Positions 1 to 9,840 are shown, numbered from the stretch's first letter. The stretch is 61,546 nt of DNA from Crocinitomicaceae bacterium (GCA_002707155.1 PAME01000012.1:1-61546), one strand, 5' to 3'. Translations and numbers: made by a program. The notes: a model not told the origin generated them from the sequence alone.

Positions 1-47
1 GCGCCGATGGTACTGCCTCACCAGGCGGGAGAGTAGGTCGTCGCCGG
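1..47 (+). rRNA. rrf: 5S ribosomal RNA, 3' end (partial)
   Basis: The first 47 bases match the 3' third of a bacterial 5S rRNA: the GCGCCGATGGTACTGC helix, the GGGAGAGTAGGTCG segment and the closing GCCGG are all recognisable. The 5' part lies outside the window, so this is the end of an rRNA operon transcribed rightwards. A strong intrinsic terminator follows 11 bases later, which supports the strand and the 3' end. The exact last base is uncertain by one or two positions. Confidence 0.92.
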
Positions 48-57
48 TTTTCTAATT

Positions 58-94
58 AAGCCCTTATCTGTAATACAGATAGGGGCTTTTTTTT
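58..94 (+). terminator. Intrinsic terminator of the rRNA operon
   Basis: Two 14-base arms (58-71 and 75-88) pair fully apart from one G-U, around a 3-base loop, and run into eight T residues (87-94). It sits just after the 5S rRNA end and closes the rRNA operon. Confidence 0.93.
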
Positions 95-327
95 GACCTG
101 TATTTCTAGGTTCACGATCTGTTTTCTTTGGAATACAAACCTGTATTTAAAAGCTCTGAGTATTGTGTTATAAGTATGTATAGTCGCAATTGCTAGTGAT
201 ATTGGAATTAATTCACGTATGAAGTATACGAACTTGTTCAACTACAATATTTAGGATGGAAATGGAGGTTTAATTGAACGAAGTATTTCTTACTACCCAA
301 TAAAGACTGCTGCCGGAAACCTAATAT
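95..327. other. Gene-free stretch after the rRNA operon
   Basis: These bases separate the 5S terminator from the convergent lectin-like gene that ends at 328. I see no credible gene: the only open frame (61 codons on minus) runs through the terminator hairpin and has no ribosome binding site or recognisable protein character. No clear terminator for the minus-strand gene was found either. Confidence 0.6.
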
Positions 328-1185
328 TTACTCAATTACAATTGGGTATCTGAATATTTTTGAATCTTCTCGGATATTAATCCAGTAAGTACCTCTTGCT
401 AATTCTGAAACATCTAACTCGTTTTCTTTAAAAGTTCCAACTTTTTTTCCATCAATATTGATTAGATAAGCAGAGATTGATTTATTTGATTCAATATATA
501 TTCTGTCCTTTGCAGGGTTAGGATAGGGTTTAAACCCTGTATTAGAATGCTCCAGAATGCTTGAAGAAGTTGTATCTGCAGGTACCTTAACGCTATCGTA
601 CTCAATGATAAAATAGATAGTACTTGTCCCAGAGATATCATTCCATTCGCCTGGAGAGCCCAGTAAAGTAGTCCTAGCTGGCCAGCCTGCTAAACCAATT
701 GCAGCAAAATCTTGACCAGTTCCAAAGTTATCGGGTTCATTTTGACTTGACTTTAATTTTCCGCCCCAATTTTGGAAAGCATTGTTTACTGAACTGCCAG
801 TATTACCGCCAGACCAAAATTTAGATCCAGAACCATTATCATTATTGTCCCATAACCAATCGCCTTCTGTTGCCTGGTCTGTTGCGCCTATCCATATGTA
901 GGCAATTGCTCCACCATTTGTCACGCTTGTATACGTAGTTGAAATATTTGCACCATTGAGAATTTCATCATACACTTTTAGCTGCTTTAGCGAATCTTCA
1001 ATTTGAAGTAAATAGCCGCCTCTTTCTGCTGCACAAGCTGCCGCATCCTTCCAAGATTTTTGTTCTTTTACAATTTCGTAGTTTTTACCTAAGTATGTGA
1101 ATTTGTAGATATTATTTGTATCAGCGCATTGTGAGAAAGCATTCACTGATAAAATGCTCCAAAAGATAAGGGATAGAGTTTTCAT
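328..1185 (-). CDS. Secreted C-type lectin-domain protein with T9SS sorting domain
   Basis: A 285-residue exported protein. A signal peptide of about 18 residues ends at AFSQ. Residues about 30-195 have C-type lectin-like features: a WIGATD segment, an EPDN motif comparable to the carbohydrate-binding EPN loop, GEWNDIS comparable to the WND motif, and FIIEY at the domain end. A T9SS type A sorting domain follows (about 215-285), starting at PYPNPAKDRIYIES. This is the known layout of adhesins or glycan-binding proteins exported by T9SS in Bacteroidota. Sugar binding is inferred from EPDN and WND and is not certain, since many lectin-fold domains bind no sugar. The gene stands alone, facing the rRNA operon. 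Confidence 0.85.
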   Translation of the reverse strand: MKTLSLIFWSILSVNAFSQCADTNNIYKFTYLGKNYEIVKEQKSWKDAAACAAERGGYLLQIEDSLKQLKVYDEILNGANISTTYTSVTNGGAIAYIWIGATDQATEGDWLWDNNDNGSGSKFWSGGNTGSSVNNAFQNWGGKLKSSQNEPDNFGTGQDFAAIGLAGWPARTTLLGSPGEWNDISGTSTIYFIIEYDSVKVPADTTSSSILEHSNTGFKPYPNPAKDRIYIESNKSISAYLINIDGKKVGTFKENELDVSELARGTYWINIREDSKIFRYPIVIE

Positions 1186-1391
1186 ACTAGTTTATTTGTT
1201 ATGAAATTAGTGTTGAAAATGTTTCTATTTCACAAGATCTAAAACAATAATTAATAGGGTAACGTGAATAACCTAAATTTTACAGCTAAAATATCTGTAG
1301 CGCCTGGTTAATGAATCCCTTAAAAGGTGAATAGAAGTGGGGGAATTATAAAGCTTAATCGTAGAGAATAGCTGCTTAGTATCGTTATTTA

Positions 1392-2309
1392 TCAGTAAAA
1401 CTCATATTCATATTGCATAATCTTAATACTTCTTGCAGACTCATCTTTACTTAATTGTGCGCTGAGAAAAAAGGTTTGTGGATCGTATAGAAATTCTTGA
1501 GAGAATGAAAGTTTTCCGTTAGTGTATATTTTGCTACTATTCAAATTACCGTAATCGTCATACTCATAAGTATTTGTTAAGGTTCGCTGACTGCCGAGAT
1601 TTGAATAATCTATAATTTTAATTAGCCGTCCTTCAGGGTCGTATTTGTAGGTTATTAAATTCCTTTTTTTAGTGAGATAGTAGCTTGTATTTTCAGATTG
1701 TTTTTGTCCAATGACGTTAATAATAATCGTACGCTCTTTGTAAGGGCGGCCTGACGAATTGTAATACACAACCTGCTGGGTAGTGTCATTTATTTGCTTC
1801 CATTCGTAGCGCTCCTGTTTAACTATGGTTTCGGTTCCTTTGTCAAATCCGTACTTATATTGGTTGTTATTAGCTCCCCGAACAACAGTTTCAGCGGAAA
1901 TCTTGTTTTCATTGTTGTAAGAATACCGAACTGCATCGTAGGCTTTCACATAAAATTGAGCTTTCTGAATTAATTGATTATTCTGACTATAACTAAAAGA
2001 GCTTTGTGTAGTATCAATTCTTCCACCTCTAAGAGACATTGTTTTTATTTGCTCAGTTAGCTTTCCTTCTCGATCAAAGGAATATCGAATAATAAGCCCT
2101 TTGCTAGAAATGGTTTGCATATCCTTCTTTACCGAGATTTTGCCAGTAATGATTTTTACCTTATTGTCTTTTATAAAACGCTCATTAAATTGACAATCGT
2201 TGTTATAAAGCTTACTTTGATATACGTCCAAAATTTGGGCGTAAATTTCACTCGATACTGAAACTGTAAGTAACGTAATTAGTAAGGCAATTAGCTTTGT
2301 TAAGTTCAT
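1392..2309 (-). CDS. Secreted YD-repeat-like protein, function unknown
   Basis: A 305-residue protein with a signal peptide of about 25 residues ending at IYAQ. The mature part is built of loosely repeated strand-turn units such as YDPEGRLIKI, YEYDDYGNLNS, YSYNNENKIS and FDREGKLTEQ, which resemble YD (Rhs-type) repeats and should form a beta-sheet structure. It lacks the Rhs core motif and a C-terminal toxin, so it is not an Rhs toxin. No T9SS domain is seen; it may be periplasmic. It starts 9 bases after the DUF255 gene and is probably the last gene of that transcription unit. I do not recognise a specific function. Confidence 0.72.
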   Translation of the reverse strand: MNLTKLIALLITLLTVSVSSEIYAQILDVYQSKLYNNDCQFNERFIKDNKVKIITGKISVKKDMQTISSKGLIIRYSFDREGKLTEQIKTMSLRGGRIDTTQSSFSYSQNNQLIQKAQFYVKAYDAVRYSYNNENKISAETVVRGANNNQYKYGFDKGTETIVKQERYEWKQINDTTQQVVYYNSSGRPYKERTIIINVIGQKQSENTSYYLTKKRNLITYKYDPEGRLIKIIDYSNLGSQRTLTNTYEYDDYGNLNSSKIYTNGKLSFSQEFLYDPQTFFLSAQLSKDESARSIKIMQYEYEFY

Positions 2310-2318
2310 TCCCCTTTA

Positions 2319-4430
2319 CTATTTTAATTGTTTCACAGCCTCACTAACCTCAGTTACAGGCAGCTGACAAGACTTATTTACGCATACATAAATGTAAGTA
2401 TCACCTTCCACATGTTTGTTTTCTAATAAAGGAAGCATGCTCGGTTTTTTAGAGCCAATTAGCAATTTGTTAGCAACATAGATCTTGTTTAATTCAGCAG
2501 CTTTTTCTATACAGTTCTGTCCAACTATGGCTATTTCGTAATAAGGAAAAACCTTATTTAAGTACAATTGCCCCCAATTAGAATAACCAGACCCATAATC
2601 GGACATATGAGGCTGTATATTATTTAGCATGGTTTCTGCCATATTCAAATAGGCCTTATTATCAAAGTAATGACCTAGTACGTTAAGTGATTTCGCTATA
2701 CTTGAGTTTGAGGCAGGAATAACATTATCATTCAATTCCATTTTCCTCGCCACTAAACCGGTTGCGTTTTTTGATGTGAAATAGAACATCCCGCGCTCTG
2801 AGTCGTAAAAATTTTCGATGCTTATATCTAGTAAATCTTTGGCACGTTCTAACCATACCTTATCAAAGGTTACTTGGTATAAATCAGTGTATGCTTCAAT
2901 TACAAAACAGTAATCTTCGAGAAAACCATCTAGCTTAGCGCTTCCATTTTTGTAGCTGTGCAAAAGTCTACCATCCTTTGTTGTTTGAGTGGTAGCTATG
3001 AATTCGGCATTTTTTAATGCAGCCTCAAGAAATTTCTTATCATTAAAAACCGCTGCAGCTTTTACCAGGCCAGAAATCATTAATGCATTCCATGAAGTAA
3101 GTGTTTTATTATCCAATCCAGGCCTAATCCTATTGGAACGAACCTTCAGTAGTTTTGCATTAATTGACTTTATTGATGGTTGTATTTGATCAACGGATAG
3201 GTTCAATTTCTTAGCAACTTCTTCATCTGTTTTTTCTCGCAGTAAAATGTTATTGCCATGTTCCCAAAGTGCTTTCTTGCCAATATTGTAATACACTTTA
3301 ACAAGGTTGTATTCAGTTTCTGAAAGAGCCGACTTTAGCTCTTCCTCTTTCCAAACATAAAACTTACCTTCTTCTCCCTCGCTGTCAGCGTCAAGTGCTG
3401 AATAGAAGGCGCCATTTGCAGCAGTCATTTCGCGTTGTAAGAAATCGAAGGTTTGGTAGACAATGTCTTTGTGCAATTGGTCTCCATAATATTGATAGGC
3501 TTCCGCATATAAACTCATCAATTGAGCATTGTCGTAGAGCATTTTTTCAAAGTGAGGAGCCTTCCAAAGAATGTCAGTTGAGTAACGAGCAAAACCTCCT
3601 CCTATTTGATCGTAAATTCCTCCGTAAGCCATTTTATCCAAGGTTAGCTTAACATGCCTCAGAACTTCTTTGTCTTTGTTTAGAACGCCAAAACGCAAAA
3701 GGAACTGATAGTTGTTCGGAATAGGGAATTTAGGGGCTCGATTCGGGCCGCCTTCTTTGTTGTCAAAACTAGTCTTCCATTTTCCGACCATTTCCACCAA
3801 GGTGTCATTACTGAATTTAGCAGGTGAATTGTTTAAGGGCAGAAGATCTGAATTCTTGATTCCTTCCGTGAGATTTTGGGCGTATTCGTAAAACTTCTCT
3901 TTGTCTTTACTGTAATCTTTTGCTAAGCTTTGCAGTACATTCACCCATTGGCTCTTCTGGAAATAGGTGCCTCCATAAACCGGCCTCCCATCGGGCAATG
4001 CAAAGCAGTTTAAGGGCCATCCGCCTTGTTTTGTAATCAATTGGACAGCATTCATATAAATCTGGTCAATATCTGGACGCTCTTCACGGTCTACCTTAAT
4101 GCATATAAAATTGTCATTCATGATTTGAGCGACGGCAGAATCTTCAAAAGATTCGCGTTCCATAACATGGCACCAGTGACAAGCAGAGTACCCAACGCTT
4201 ACCAATATCAACTTATCTTCTGCTTTTGCTTTATCAAGAGCTTCATCTCCCCATGGATACCAATTTACAGGGTTGTGTGCATGTTGCAATAAGTAAGGAC
4301 TGGTTTCATCAATAAGGGCATTGGTGTATTTATGTTGTTTCTGATCGTGCATTTTATCAGTGGTATTTGAGTTGTTTTGACAGCTTTGAATCGCGGTCAA
4401 TACAATTGAAAATATGAGTAAGATTCTCAT
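2319..4430 (-). CDS. DUF255 / YyaL-type thioredoxin-fold lipoprotein
   Basis: A 703-residue member of the YyaL/SPATA20 family. After a lipoprotein signal (lipobox IQSC, Cys17) comes the thioredoxin-like DUF255 domain (about 36-200) with family signatures [18 protein letters not shown], a C84-H-W-C87-H redox-like motif, and [11 protein letters not shown]. The rest resembles an (alpha/alpha)6 barrel of the AGE/glucosidase fold, with [11 protein letters not shown] and [16 protein letters not shown] conserved. The biochemical role of the family is not settled. Most bacterial members are cytosolic; here a lipoprotein signal suggests an envelope location. It lies between the LEA14-like lipoprotein gene and the YD-repeat gene on the same strand. 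Confidence 0.88.
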   Translation of the reverse strand: MRILLIFSIVLTAIQSCQNNSNTTDKMHDQKQHKYTNALIDETSPYLLQHAHNPVNWYPWGDEALDKAKAEDKLILVSVGYSACHWCHVMERESFEDSAVAQIMNDNFICIKVDREERPDIDQIYMNAVQLITKQGGWPLNCFALPDGRPVYGGTYFQKSQWVNVLQSLAKDYSKDKEKFYEYAQNLTEGIKNSDLLPLNNSPAKFSNDTLVEMVGKWKTSFDNKEGGPNRAPKFPIPNNYQFLLRFGVLNKDKEVLRHVKLTLDKMAYGGIYDQIGGGFARYSTDILWKAPHFEKMLYDNAQLMSLYAEAYQYYGDQLHKDIVYQTFDFLQREMTAANGAFYSALDADSEGEEGKFYVWKEEELKSALSETEYNLVKVYYNIGKKALWEHGNNILLREKTDEEVAKKLNLSVDQIQPSIKSINAKLLKVRSNRIRPGLDNKTLTSWNALMISGLVKAAAVFNDKKFLEAALKNAEFIATTQTTKDGRLLHSYKNGSAKLDGFLEDYCFVIEAYTDLYQVTFDKVWLERAKDLLDISIENFYDSERGMFYFTSKNATGLVARKMELNDNVIPASNSSIAKSLNVLGHYFDNKAYLNMAETMLNNIQPHMSDYGSGYSNWGQLYLNKVFPYYEIAIVGQNCIEKAAELNKIYVANKLLIGSKKPSMLPLLENKHVEGDTYIYVCVNKSCQLPVTEVSEAVKQLK

Positions 4431-4526
4431 GTTAGAAATTTTTTCAAAGGTAGCAGCTCAATATTAGCCACGCTTCTGTTGAAGGACTAGTTATTACGGA
4501 TTTGTGTTAAGAAAATGGAATTTTAT

Positions 4527-4973
4527 TTACAAGGAAATCGATTCCTTAAAATCAACAGGGACTGTTTTTGAAATGCCTTTTGCTTTTCCAATTATTTCCC
4601 CTTTTATGCCGAGGTTTATTTTTCCACCGCTCATAAGCATTATCATTCCTAAGTCAATGTTCCCATCAGACGGAAGTTCAACCACAACCCCAGTTTTATA
4701 GGTTTCTTTCGAATTCTTATTTAATTCTAATTGATCAACCAACTTGGCTTTACCAATTTCTTTTCCATTGATTGAAAAAGTGAGGTTTTTGGTTTCAACT
4801 TTTATTTTATAGTCGTTTGGGTTGTTAATTTTAACCCAAAGATCGGCTTCTATGCCATTAGGAGATATTTTGTTTAATGCTGCGTTTTCAAGTGAGATAA
4901 ATTCAACGTCATTATAATCAACACAAGCAGTAACGCTTAATAATAGGGCAAACGCTAATATTTTATTTATCAT
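4527..4973 (-). CDS. LEA14-like (WHy domain) lipoprotein
   Basis: A 148-residue protein with a lipoprotein signal (SVTAC, Cys about 17) followed by one LEA type 2 / WHy domain: VKINNPNDYKIKVETKNLTFSING is the hallmark of this beta-sandwich family. Such proteins are linked to desiccation or cold tolerance in plants, but their bacterial role is unknown. The start codon overlaps the end of the upstream histidine kinase gene by 11 bases, so the two are very likely translationally coupled, which suggests an envelope-stress link (inference). Confidence 0.83.
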   Translation of the reverse strand: MINKILAFALLLSVTACVDYNDVEFISLENAALNKISPNGIEADLWVKINNPNDYKIKVETKNLTFSINGKEIGKAKLVDQLELNKNSKETYKTGVVVELPSDGNIDLGMIMLMSGGKINLGIKGEIIGKAKGISKTVPVDFKESISL

Positions 4974-5922
4974 CTGTTTTTAGTTTAATGGTAAAGGTAG
5001 AACCTTCATTAATTTTTGAAGATAGGAAGACTTCTCCACCCATTAGCTCTGTTAGTTGCTTTACAATATACAAGCCAAGACCAGTTCCTTTTGTGGTGCG
5101 TGTTTCTTCGTTTTGAATTCTGAAAAATCGCGCGAAGACCTTTTGCTGCTCTTCATTGGTAATTCCAATCCCTTGGTCTTTGATGTCAATAAATACAGCT
5201 CCTTTTTCAGTCTTCGTTGTAATGATAATAGGGCTGTTTTTTTGGTTGTATTTTATTGCGTTTTCCAAGATATTTTTAATCACAGATTCAAACGCTAGAG
5301 GATCAATAAGGGCGCAAATCTCTGGTTGAACATTGCTAATGTCTATTGCTTCCGAAGCGGATTTAAAATCACCTGTTATGTTTTGAAGAAGCTCAGAAAT
5401 ATTATTTGGCTGAAGATTTAATTGCAGGACATTCTCTTCTAGTCGAGTTGATGTTAGAATATTTTCAACTAAGTTTTTTAATCTGCTATTTTGTTGTAAG
5501 GCATTTTTTAGTAGTTGATTTCTGGTTTCTGTATCAAGCTTTCTATTCAATATAGTTTCAAGGTTCAATTGCACTCCAGCTATTGGTGAATTCAATTCGT
5601 GTGTAACCGATAATAAAAAATTGCGTTGTTTTTTGGCTGCTTCTAACTCTTTTTTTAGTGCTCTTTTTACTTGAATAAATCCTAGAGCTAACAATAAAAT
5701 AAAGACTGAACCTTCACCAATAATCATTGCAATTTTCCGTTGCACAAAGTCGTCTGTAGGAGCTTGGGCCGAGGTGGGATTTTCGATTTGTGAGTAGAAG
5801 TTAACCTCTAGGATGTGAACTTGCTGGTTTAAATCAATTAACATCCATGCCCACCACAGAAATTGCAGAAGAATATAAACGCCTAATACATAGAGCCAAA
5901 AGCTTGAATTTACTGATTTCAT
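4963..5922 (-). CDS. Two-component sensor histidine kinase
   Basis: A 319-residue membrane kinase. Two transmembrane helices (about 8-30 and 67-87) flank a short periplasmic loop. The HisKA domain carries the phospho-acceptor His in VTHELNSPIAG (about 109). The HATPase_c domain has an N box (ILENAIKYNQ), a G1 box (DQGIGI) and a G2 box (GTGLGLYIV). It looks intact. No response regulator gene lies beside it, so the partner is elsewhere. It heads the minus-strand cluster and is divergent from phoH across 122 bases. Confidence 0.93.
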   Translation of the reverse strand: MKSVNSSFWLYVLGVYILLQFLWWAWMLIDLNQQVHILEVNFYSQIENPTSAQAPTDDFVQRKIAMIIGEGSVFILLLALGFIQVKRALKKELEAAKKQRNFLLSVTHELNSPIAGVQLNLETILNRKLDTETRNQLLKNALQQNSRLKNLVENILTSTRLEENVLQLNLQPNNISELLQNITGDFKSASEAIDISNVQPEICALIDPLAFESVIKNILENAIKYNQKNSPIIITTKTEKGAVFIDIKDQGIGITNEEQQKVFARFFRIQNEETRTTKGTGLGLYIVKQLTELMGGEVFLSSKINEGSTFTIKLKTDDK

Positions 5923-6044
5923 GAGCGTTCAAAAATAGTGTTTAATCTAGCAAAACAGGTTTTGTGTATAAGATTATAACCCTTAACTTTTCGCAAAGTT
6001 TTGCTTAACATTAAGGTTATTTATTTGGTCACTTAATTTGATAT

Positions 6045-7388
6045 ATGCCTAGAAAAAAGAATTCATCGAAAAGGAAAATATTTGTTTTAGATACTTCGGT
6101 AATCCTATTTGATCACAATGCAGTAAAGTCTTTTGAAGAAAATGACGTTGCAATACCCATTACTGTATTAGAAGAATTGGACAATTTTAAAAAAGGAAAC
6201 GACACTAAAAACTATGAGGCACGTGAGTTTATTCGCTTTGTAGATAGTCTGGCGGGCAAATCAATTTTAAAAGATTGGATAAAATTGGATGGACCAAAAA
6301 GTGGTCGTTTTCGTGTTGTAATGCACAACCTTGATAGAAAAATGGATGCCAATAAAATCTTCTCAGAAAAAAAGGCAGACCACAACATTCTCAATGCTGC
6401 AATAACCCTTGCCGAAGAAGAAAAGGACGCGGAGGTGCAATTGGTTACTAAGGATATTAACCTGCGGTTGAAAGCAAAAGCCGTTGGAATTTCAGCTGCT
6501 GATTATGAAACGGGTAAGATAGAGGACATTGACAATCTTTACCTTGGAAAAACTTTAAAACAAGGAGTTGATGCAGAAATTTTAGAGGAATTGTATCGAA
6601 AAGGATTTATTCATTACTCTGCGTCATATGAAAAGAAACCAATAAACAATCATTACTTTATTTTAAAAAATGGGAAATCTTCTACACTTGCTTATTTTAA
6701 TCCTATTACAGAGAACTTCGAGCGTCTTGAAAAGCAACCTATGTATGGAGTAATGCCTAGAAATGCAGAACAAACATTTGCCATTCATGCTTTGAGTAAT
6801 CCTGAAATTAAATTGGTTACACTGCAAGGTGTTGCTGGAACGGGAAAAACTTTGTTAGCCTTATCTAGTGCAATTGAACAGGCAAAAAATTATAAGCAGA
6901 TATTGTTAGCACGCCCGATTGTTCCACTTTCAAATAAAGATATTGGTTATTTACCAGGAGATGTGAAGTCTAAATTAAATCCATATATGGAGCCATTGTG
7001 GGACAATTTAAAATACATTAAAAATCAGTTTAAAGAAACAGAAAAAGCTTACAAGAAAATTGAGGAAATGGTTACAAAAGAGAAGCTTCTAGTTACTCCG
7101 TTGGCATACATTAGAGGAAGAAGTTTATCAAACGTGTTTTTTATAGTTGATGAAGCTCAAAATTTAACTCCCCACGAAGTCAAGACGATAATTAGTCGTG
7201 CAGGTGAAAACGCTAAGATTATTTTTACTGGAGACGTACATCAAATTGATTCACCCTATCTCGATTCGCAATCAAATGGCTTATCTTATTTGATCGATAG
7301 ATTAAAAGGAAACTCATTATTTGCGCATATAACTCTTGAAAAAGGGGAGCGTTCAGAATTGGCCAATTTAGCCAACGAGTTGCTTTAA
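6045..7388 (+). CDS. PIN domain-PhoH ATPase fusion (PhoH2-type)
   Basis: A 447-residue protein with an N-terminal PIN nuclease domain (about 10-150; FVLDTSVILFD and ITVLEELDNF supply acidic residues) fused to a PhoH-type ATPase. Walker A is GVAGTGKT (about 263-270) and Walker B is FIVDEAQN (about 366-373), followed by the family segment FTGDVHQID. PhoH2 proteins are reported as RNA helicase/ribonucleases, so an RNA-processing or decay role is likely. The next gene follows after 23 bases on the same strand, and an ABC-F ATPase comes after that. Confidence 0.93.
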   Translation: MPRKKNSSKRKIFVLDTSVILFDHNAVKSFEENDVAIPITVLEELDNFKKGNDTKNYEAREFIRFVDSLAGKSILKDWIKLDGPKSGRFRVVMHNLDRKMDANKIFSEKKADHNILNAAITLAEEEKDAEVQLVTKDINLRLKAKAVGISAADYETGKIEDIDNLYLGKTLKQGVDAEILEELYRKGFIHYSASYEKKPINNHYFILKNGKSSTLAYFNPITENFERLEKQPMYGVMPRNAEQTFAIHALSNPEIKLVTLQGVAGTGKTLLALSSAIEQAKNYKQILLARPIVPLSNKDIGYLPGDVKSKLNPYMEPLWDNLKYIKNQFKETEKAYKKIEEMVTKEKLLVTPLAYIRGRSLSNVFFIVDEAQNLTPHEVKTIISRAGENAKIIFTGDVHQIDSPYLDSQSNGLSYLIDRLKGNSLFAHITLEKGERSELANLANELL

Positions 7389-7411
7389 CAAATGCTTTCC
7401 TTTGCCTCGCA

Positions 7412-7960
7412 ATGGGGATAGAAGGAATAAATACATTTGAGGAACAAGCGGAGTTCTTTTTTGGAATAAAAAAAGTTGCGGAATGCACTTCTACATTGCA
7501 AAAAGGATTGAAGGAACTTGAGCAATTAAATTCTGCAGGACTTTCTCAAAATCAGGCATTTCCTTTATTGATTTGGTCGGTAATTGACTTGCTTTCAAGG
7601 TACCATTCTGGTCAGTTAGAAAATCAAGGAAGTATGGTGCGAATTAAGAAGTTTTTAAAGGAGTTTCTGAGACACGACAGAAGGGATACTCAAACACTCT
7701 TGCTTTTTAGAAATGCTGTTAGCCATTCAGTATCTTTGTTTGCTTTTGATGCTAGTTCGAAAAGAGAAATTCGCTTTCGATTAACCAAGGAAGGGCCCTT
7801 GATTTTGCAAGAAACACAAGTGCGGTTTGCCATTAATACCAAAGAATTTTACAATCGTTTAAACGAGTCCATCGAAAAGTATAATAAAGAGGTGCTAACC
7901 TCAATTGAATTACAAAAACGCTTTCAAAAAGTGTTCAAAAAACTAGGGTATATCCAGTAA
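7412..7960 (+). CDS. Unrecognised protein with a HEPN-like RNxxxH motif
   Basis: A 182-residue, mostly helical, cytosolic protein that I cannot assign to a named family. It has no signal peptide or membrane segment. Residues 100-105 read RNAVSH, which fits the RNxxxH active-site motif of HEPN ribonucleases, and this motif lies in a predicted helix (LLLFRNAVSHSVSLF) as in many HEPN proteins. The C-terminal part is basic (LQKRFQKVFKKLG). It lies 23 bases after the PIN-PhoH gene, and its stop codon overlaps the start of the ABC-F gene (TAATG), so the three are probably one operon. An RNA- or ribosome-related role is inference; the motif may be coincidental. Confidence 0.7.
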   Translation: MGIEGINTFEEQAEFFFGIKKVAECTSTLQKGLKELEQLNSAGLSQNQAFPLLIWSVIDLLSRYHSGQLENQGSMVRIKKFLKEFLRHDRRDTQTLLLFRNAVSHSVSLFAFDASSKREIRFRLTKEGPLILQETQVRFAINTKEFYNRLNESIEKYNKEVLTSIELQKRFQKVFKKLGYIQ

Positions 7961-9840
7961 TGAATTATTTATCAATTGAGTCTATCTCAAAACGTTTTGC
8001 AGATCGAGAAATATTAAGTGACCTAACTTTTGGCATGGCGGCAGGCGACAAAGTGGCTTTGGTCGCTCAAAATGGTACAGGCAAATCTACCCTTATGAAA
8101 ATCATTGCGGGATTAGAAGAGCCTGATAGTGGACGTGTAGTATTTCGAAAAGGAATAAAGGTTAGATATCTAATGCAGGACCCTAAGATAAATCCTGATC
8201 TTACCATTTGGGATTCAGTTTTTGAAACCGACAACCCTATTCTTTTGGCAATTAGTGAGTACGAGCGTTGCTTGGAAGTTGGTGAAACAGGTGAAGCGTT
8301 TCAAAGTGCAATGGACACATTAGAGGAGTTAAAAGGCTGGGACCAAGAAGTAAAGGTTAAAAGTATTTTATCGGAATTGAATATCGATCAATTGGATGCC
8401 AAAGTTGGATCACTCTCAGGGGGTCAATTGAAACGGTTGGCATTGGCCAAGGTGCTGATAGATGAACCCGATTTTTTGATGTTGGATGAGCCTACCAACC
8501 ACTTAGATTTAGAAATGATTGAGTGGTTGGAGAAGTTTCTGAAAACCGAGAATATTACCTTATTAATGGTAACTCACGACAGATACTTTTTAGAAAACGT
8601 GTGTAATACCATCCTTGAAATGGATGATTTCGGATTGTACACTTATAAGGGTAATTATTCGTTCTTTTTGGAAAGACGAGAAGAACGAAAAGCTTCGGAT
8701 CAAGCGACCATAGAAAAAGCGAAAAACTTATTTCGGACAGAGGTAGAGTGGATGCGCAGACAGCCAAAAGCTCGAACAACGAAAAGTAAGGCGAGAATTG
8801 ATTCTTTTTACGATTTAAAGCAAGTAGCAAAGCAGCGTATTGAAAACAAACAAGTCGAATTGGAGATTAATATGGAAAGAATGGGAAGTAAAATTCTTGA
8901 GTTCCATAACGTTGGTAAAGGCTTTAAGGACAAACAATTGTTTGAAGGCTTTAGCTACAAATTCAAACGCGCTGAGAAGGTTGGGATTATAGGGCCAAAC
9001 GGAACGGGAAAATCAACACTGTTGAATATAATTACCGAGAAAATTCAGCCGGATTCTGGTAAGGTTGTAATTGGTGAAACCATTAAAATTGGTTACTTCA
9101 ACCAAGAAGGAATGAAGTTTAAACCCAACGAACGGGTTTTTGAAGTAGTAAAAAAAGTAGCCGAATTTATTCCTTTAGCCAAAGGAAAAAAGCTATCAGC
9201 ATCTCAGTTGCTAGAGCGTTTCTTGTTTCCAAAGAACATGCACTACAATATGATTGAAAAATTGAGTGGTGGAGAAAAAGGAAGATTGCACTTATTGACG
9301 GTTTTGATGAAAAACCCCAATTTTTTAATTCTCGATGAGCCTACCAATGATTTGGATATCATGACGTTGAATATACTTGAAGATTTTTTATTGGACTTTC
9401 CCGGTTGTGTGATCATTGTAAGTCACGATAGATACTTTATGGATAAGCTAGTCGATCACTTATTTGTTTTAGAGAAAGATAAACTGAGCATCAAGGATTA
9501 TCCAGGCAACTATTCTCAATGGCGCGATTGGAAAAAAGCAGGGGGTGATAAAGTTGAGGAAATAGCTCAGAAAAAGGAAGTAGAGAAGAAAGCGAAACCA
9601 AAAAACGTTACTAGCGACAAACCTCAAAAAATGTCCTTCAATGAAAAACGAGAGTTTGGAATTTTAGAAATTGACATTGAAAAATTAGAGAAGCGCAGAG
9701 AAGAAATCAATAAACAGTTTGAAAGTGGAATTGAAGATTCAGATAAGGTGATGAAACTTTCTGATGAACTGGGTGAAATCATTGAAGATTTGGAAACGAA
9801 GTCTGATCGATGGTTGGAGTTGAGTGAAAAAGAGGCTTAA
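7960..9840 (+). CDS. ABC-F family ATPase (Uup-like)
   Basis: A 626-residue soluble protein with two ABC ATPase domains and no membrane segments, the layout of ABC-F translation factors. The first domain has GTGKST (about 40) and LSGGQLKRLALAKV; the second has GPNGTGKST (about 345) and LSGGEKGRLHLL. Both have a DEPTN Walker B region. A basic inter-domain linker (WMRRQPKARTTKSKAR, about 265-280) matches the P-site tRNA interaction motif region of ABC-F proteins. The charged C-terminal region (about 535-626) should form a coiled coil, as in Uup. It acts on ribosomes by family knowledge. The start overlaps the stop of the preceding gene by one base. Confidence 0.93.
   Translation: MNYLSIESISKRFADREILSDLTFGMAAGDKVALVAQNGTGKSTLMKIIAGLEEPDSGRVVFRKGIKVRYLMQDPKINPDLTIWDSVFETDNPILLAISEYERCLEVGETGEAFQSAMDTLEELKGWDQEVKVKSILSELNIDQLDAKVGSLSGGQLKRLALAKVLIDEPDFLMLDEPTNHLDLEMIEWLEKFLKTENITLLMVTHDRYFLENVCNTILEMDDFGLYTYKGNYSFFLERREERKASDQATIEKAKNLFRTEVEWMRRQPKARTTKSKARIDSFYDLKQVAKQRIENKQVELEINMERMGSKILEFHNVGKGFKDKQLFEGFSYKFKRAEKVGIIGPNGTGKSTLLNIITEKIQPDSGKVVIGETIKIGYFNQEGMKFKPNERVFEVVKKVAEFIPLAKGKKLSASQLLERFLFPKNMHYNMIEKLSGGEKGRLHLLTVLMKNPNFLILDEPTNDLDIMTLNILEDFLLDFPGCVIIVSHDRYFMDKLVDHLFVLEKDKLSIKDYPGNYSQWRDWKKAGGDKVEEIAQKKEVEKKAKPKNVTSDKPQKMSFNEKREFGILEIDIEKLEKRREEINKQFESGIEDSDKVMKLSDELGEIIEDLETKSDRWLELSEKEA

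Noticed and set aside
56..241. 61-codon open frame on the minus strand
   Set aside because: It runs through the rRNA terminator hairpin, and its translation has no signal, domain or ribosome binding site.
1392..2309. Rhs/polymorphic toxin, suggested by YD-like repeats
   Set aside because: Only about 300 residues, with no Rhs core motif, no C-terminal toxin domain and no immunity gene nearby.
6045..9840. Toxin-antitoxin system made of PIN and HEPN genes
   Set aside because: PIN is fused to PhoH in a housekeeping-type protein, there is no antitoxin-like small gene, and the third gene is an ABC-F factor; a toxin-antitoxin reading is not supported.
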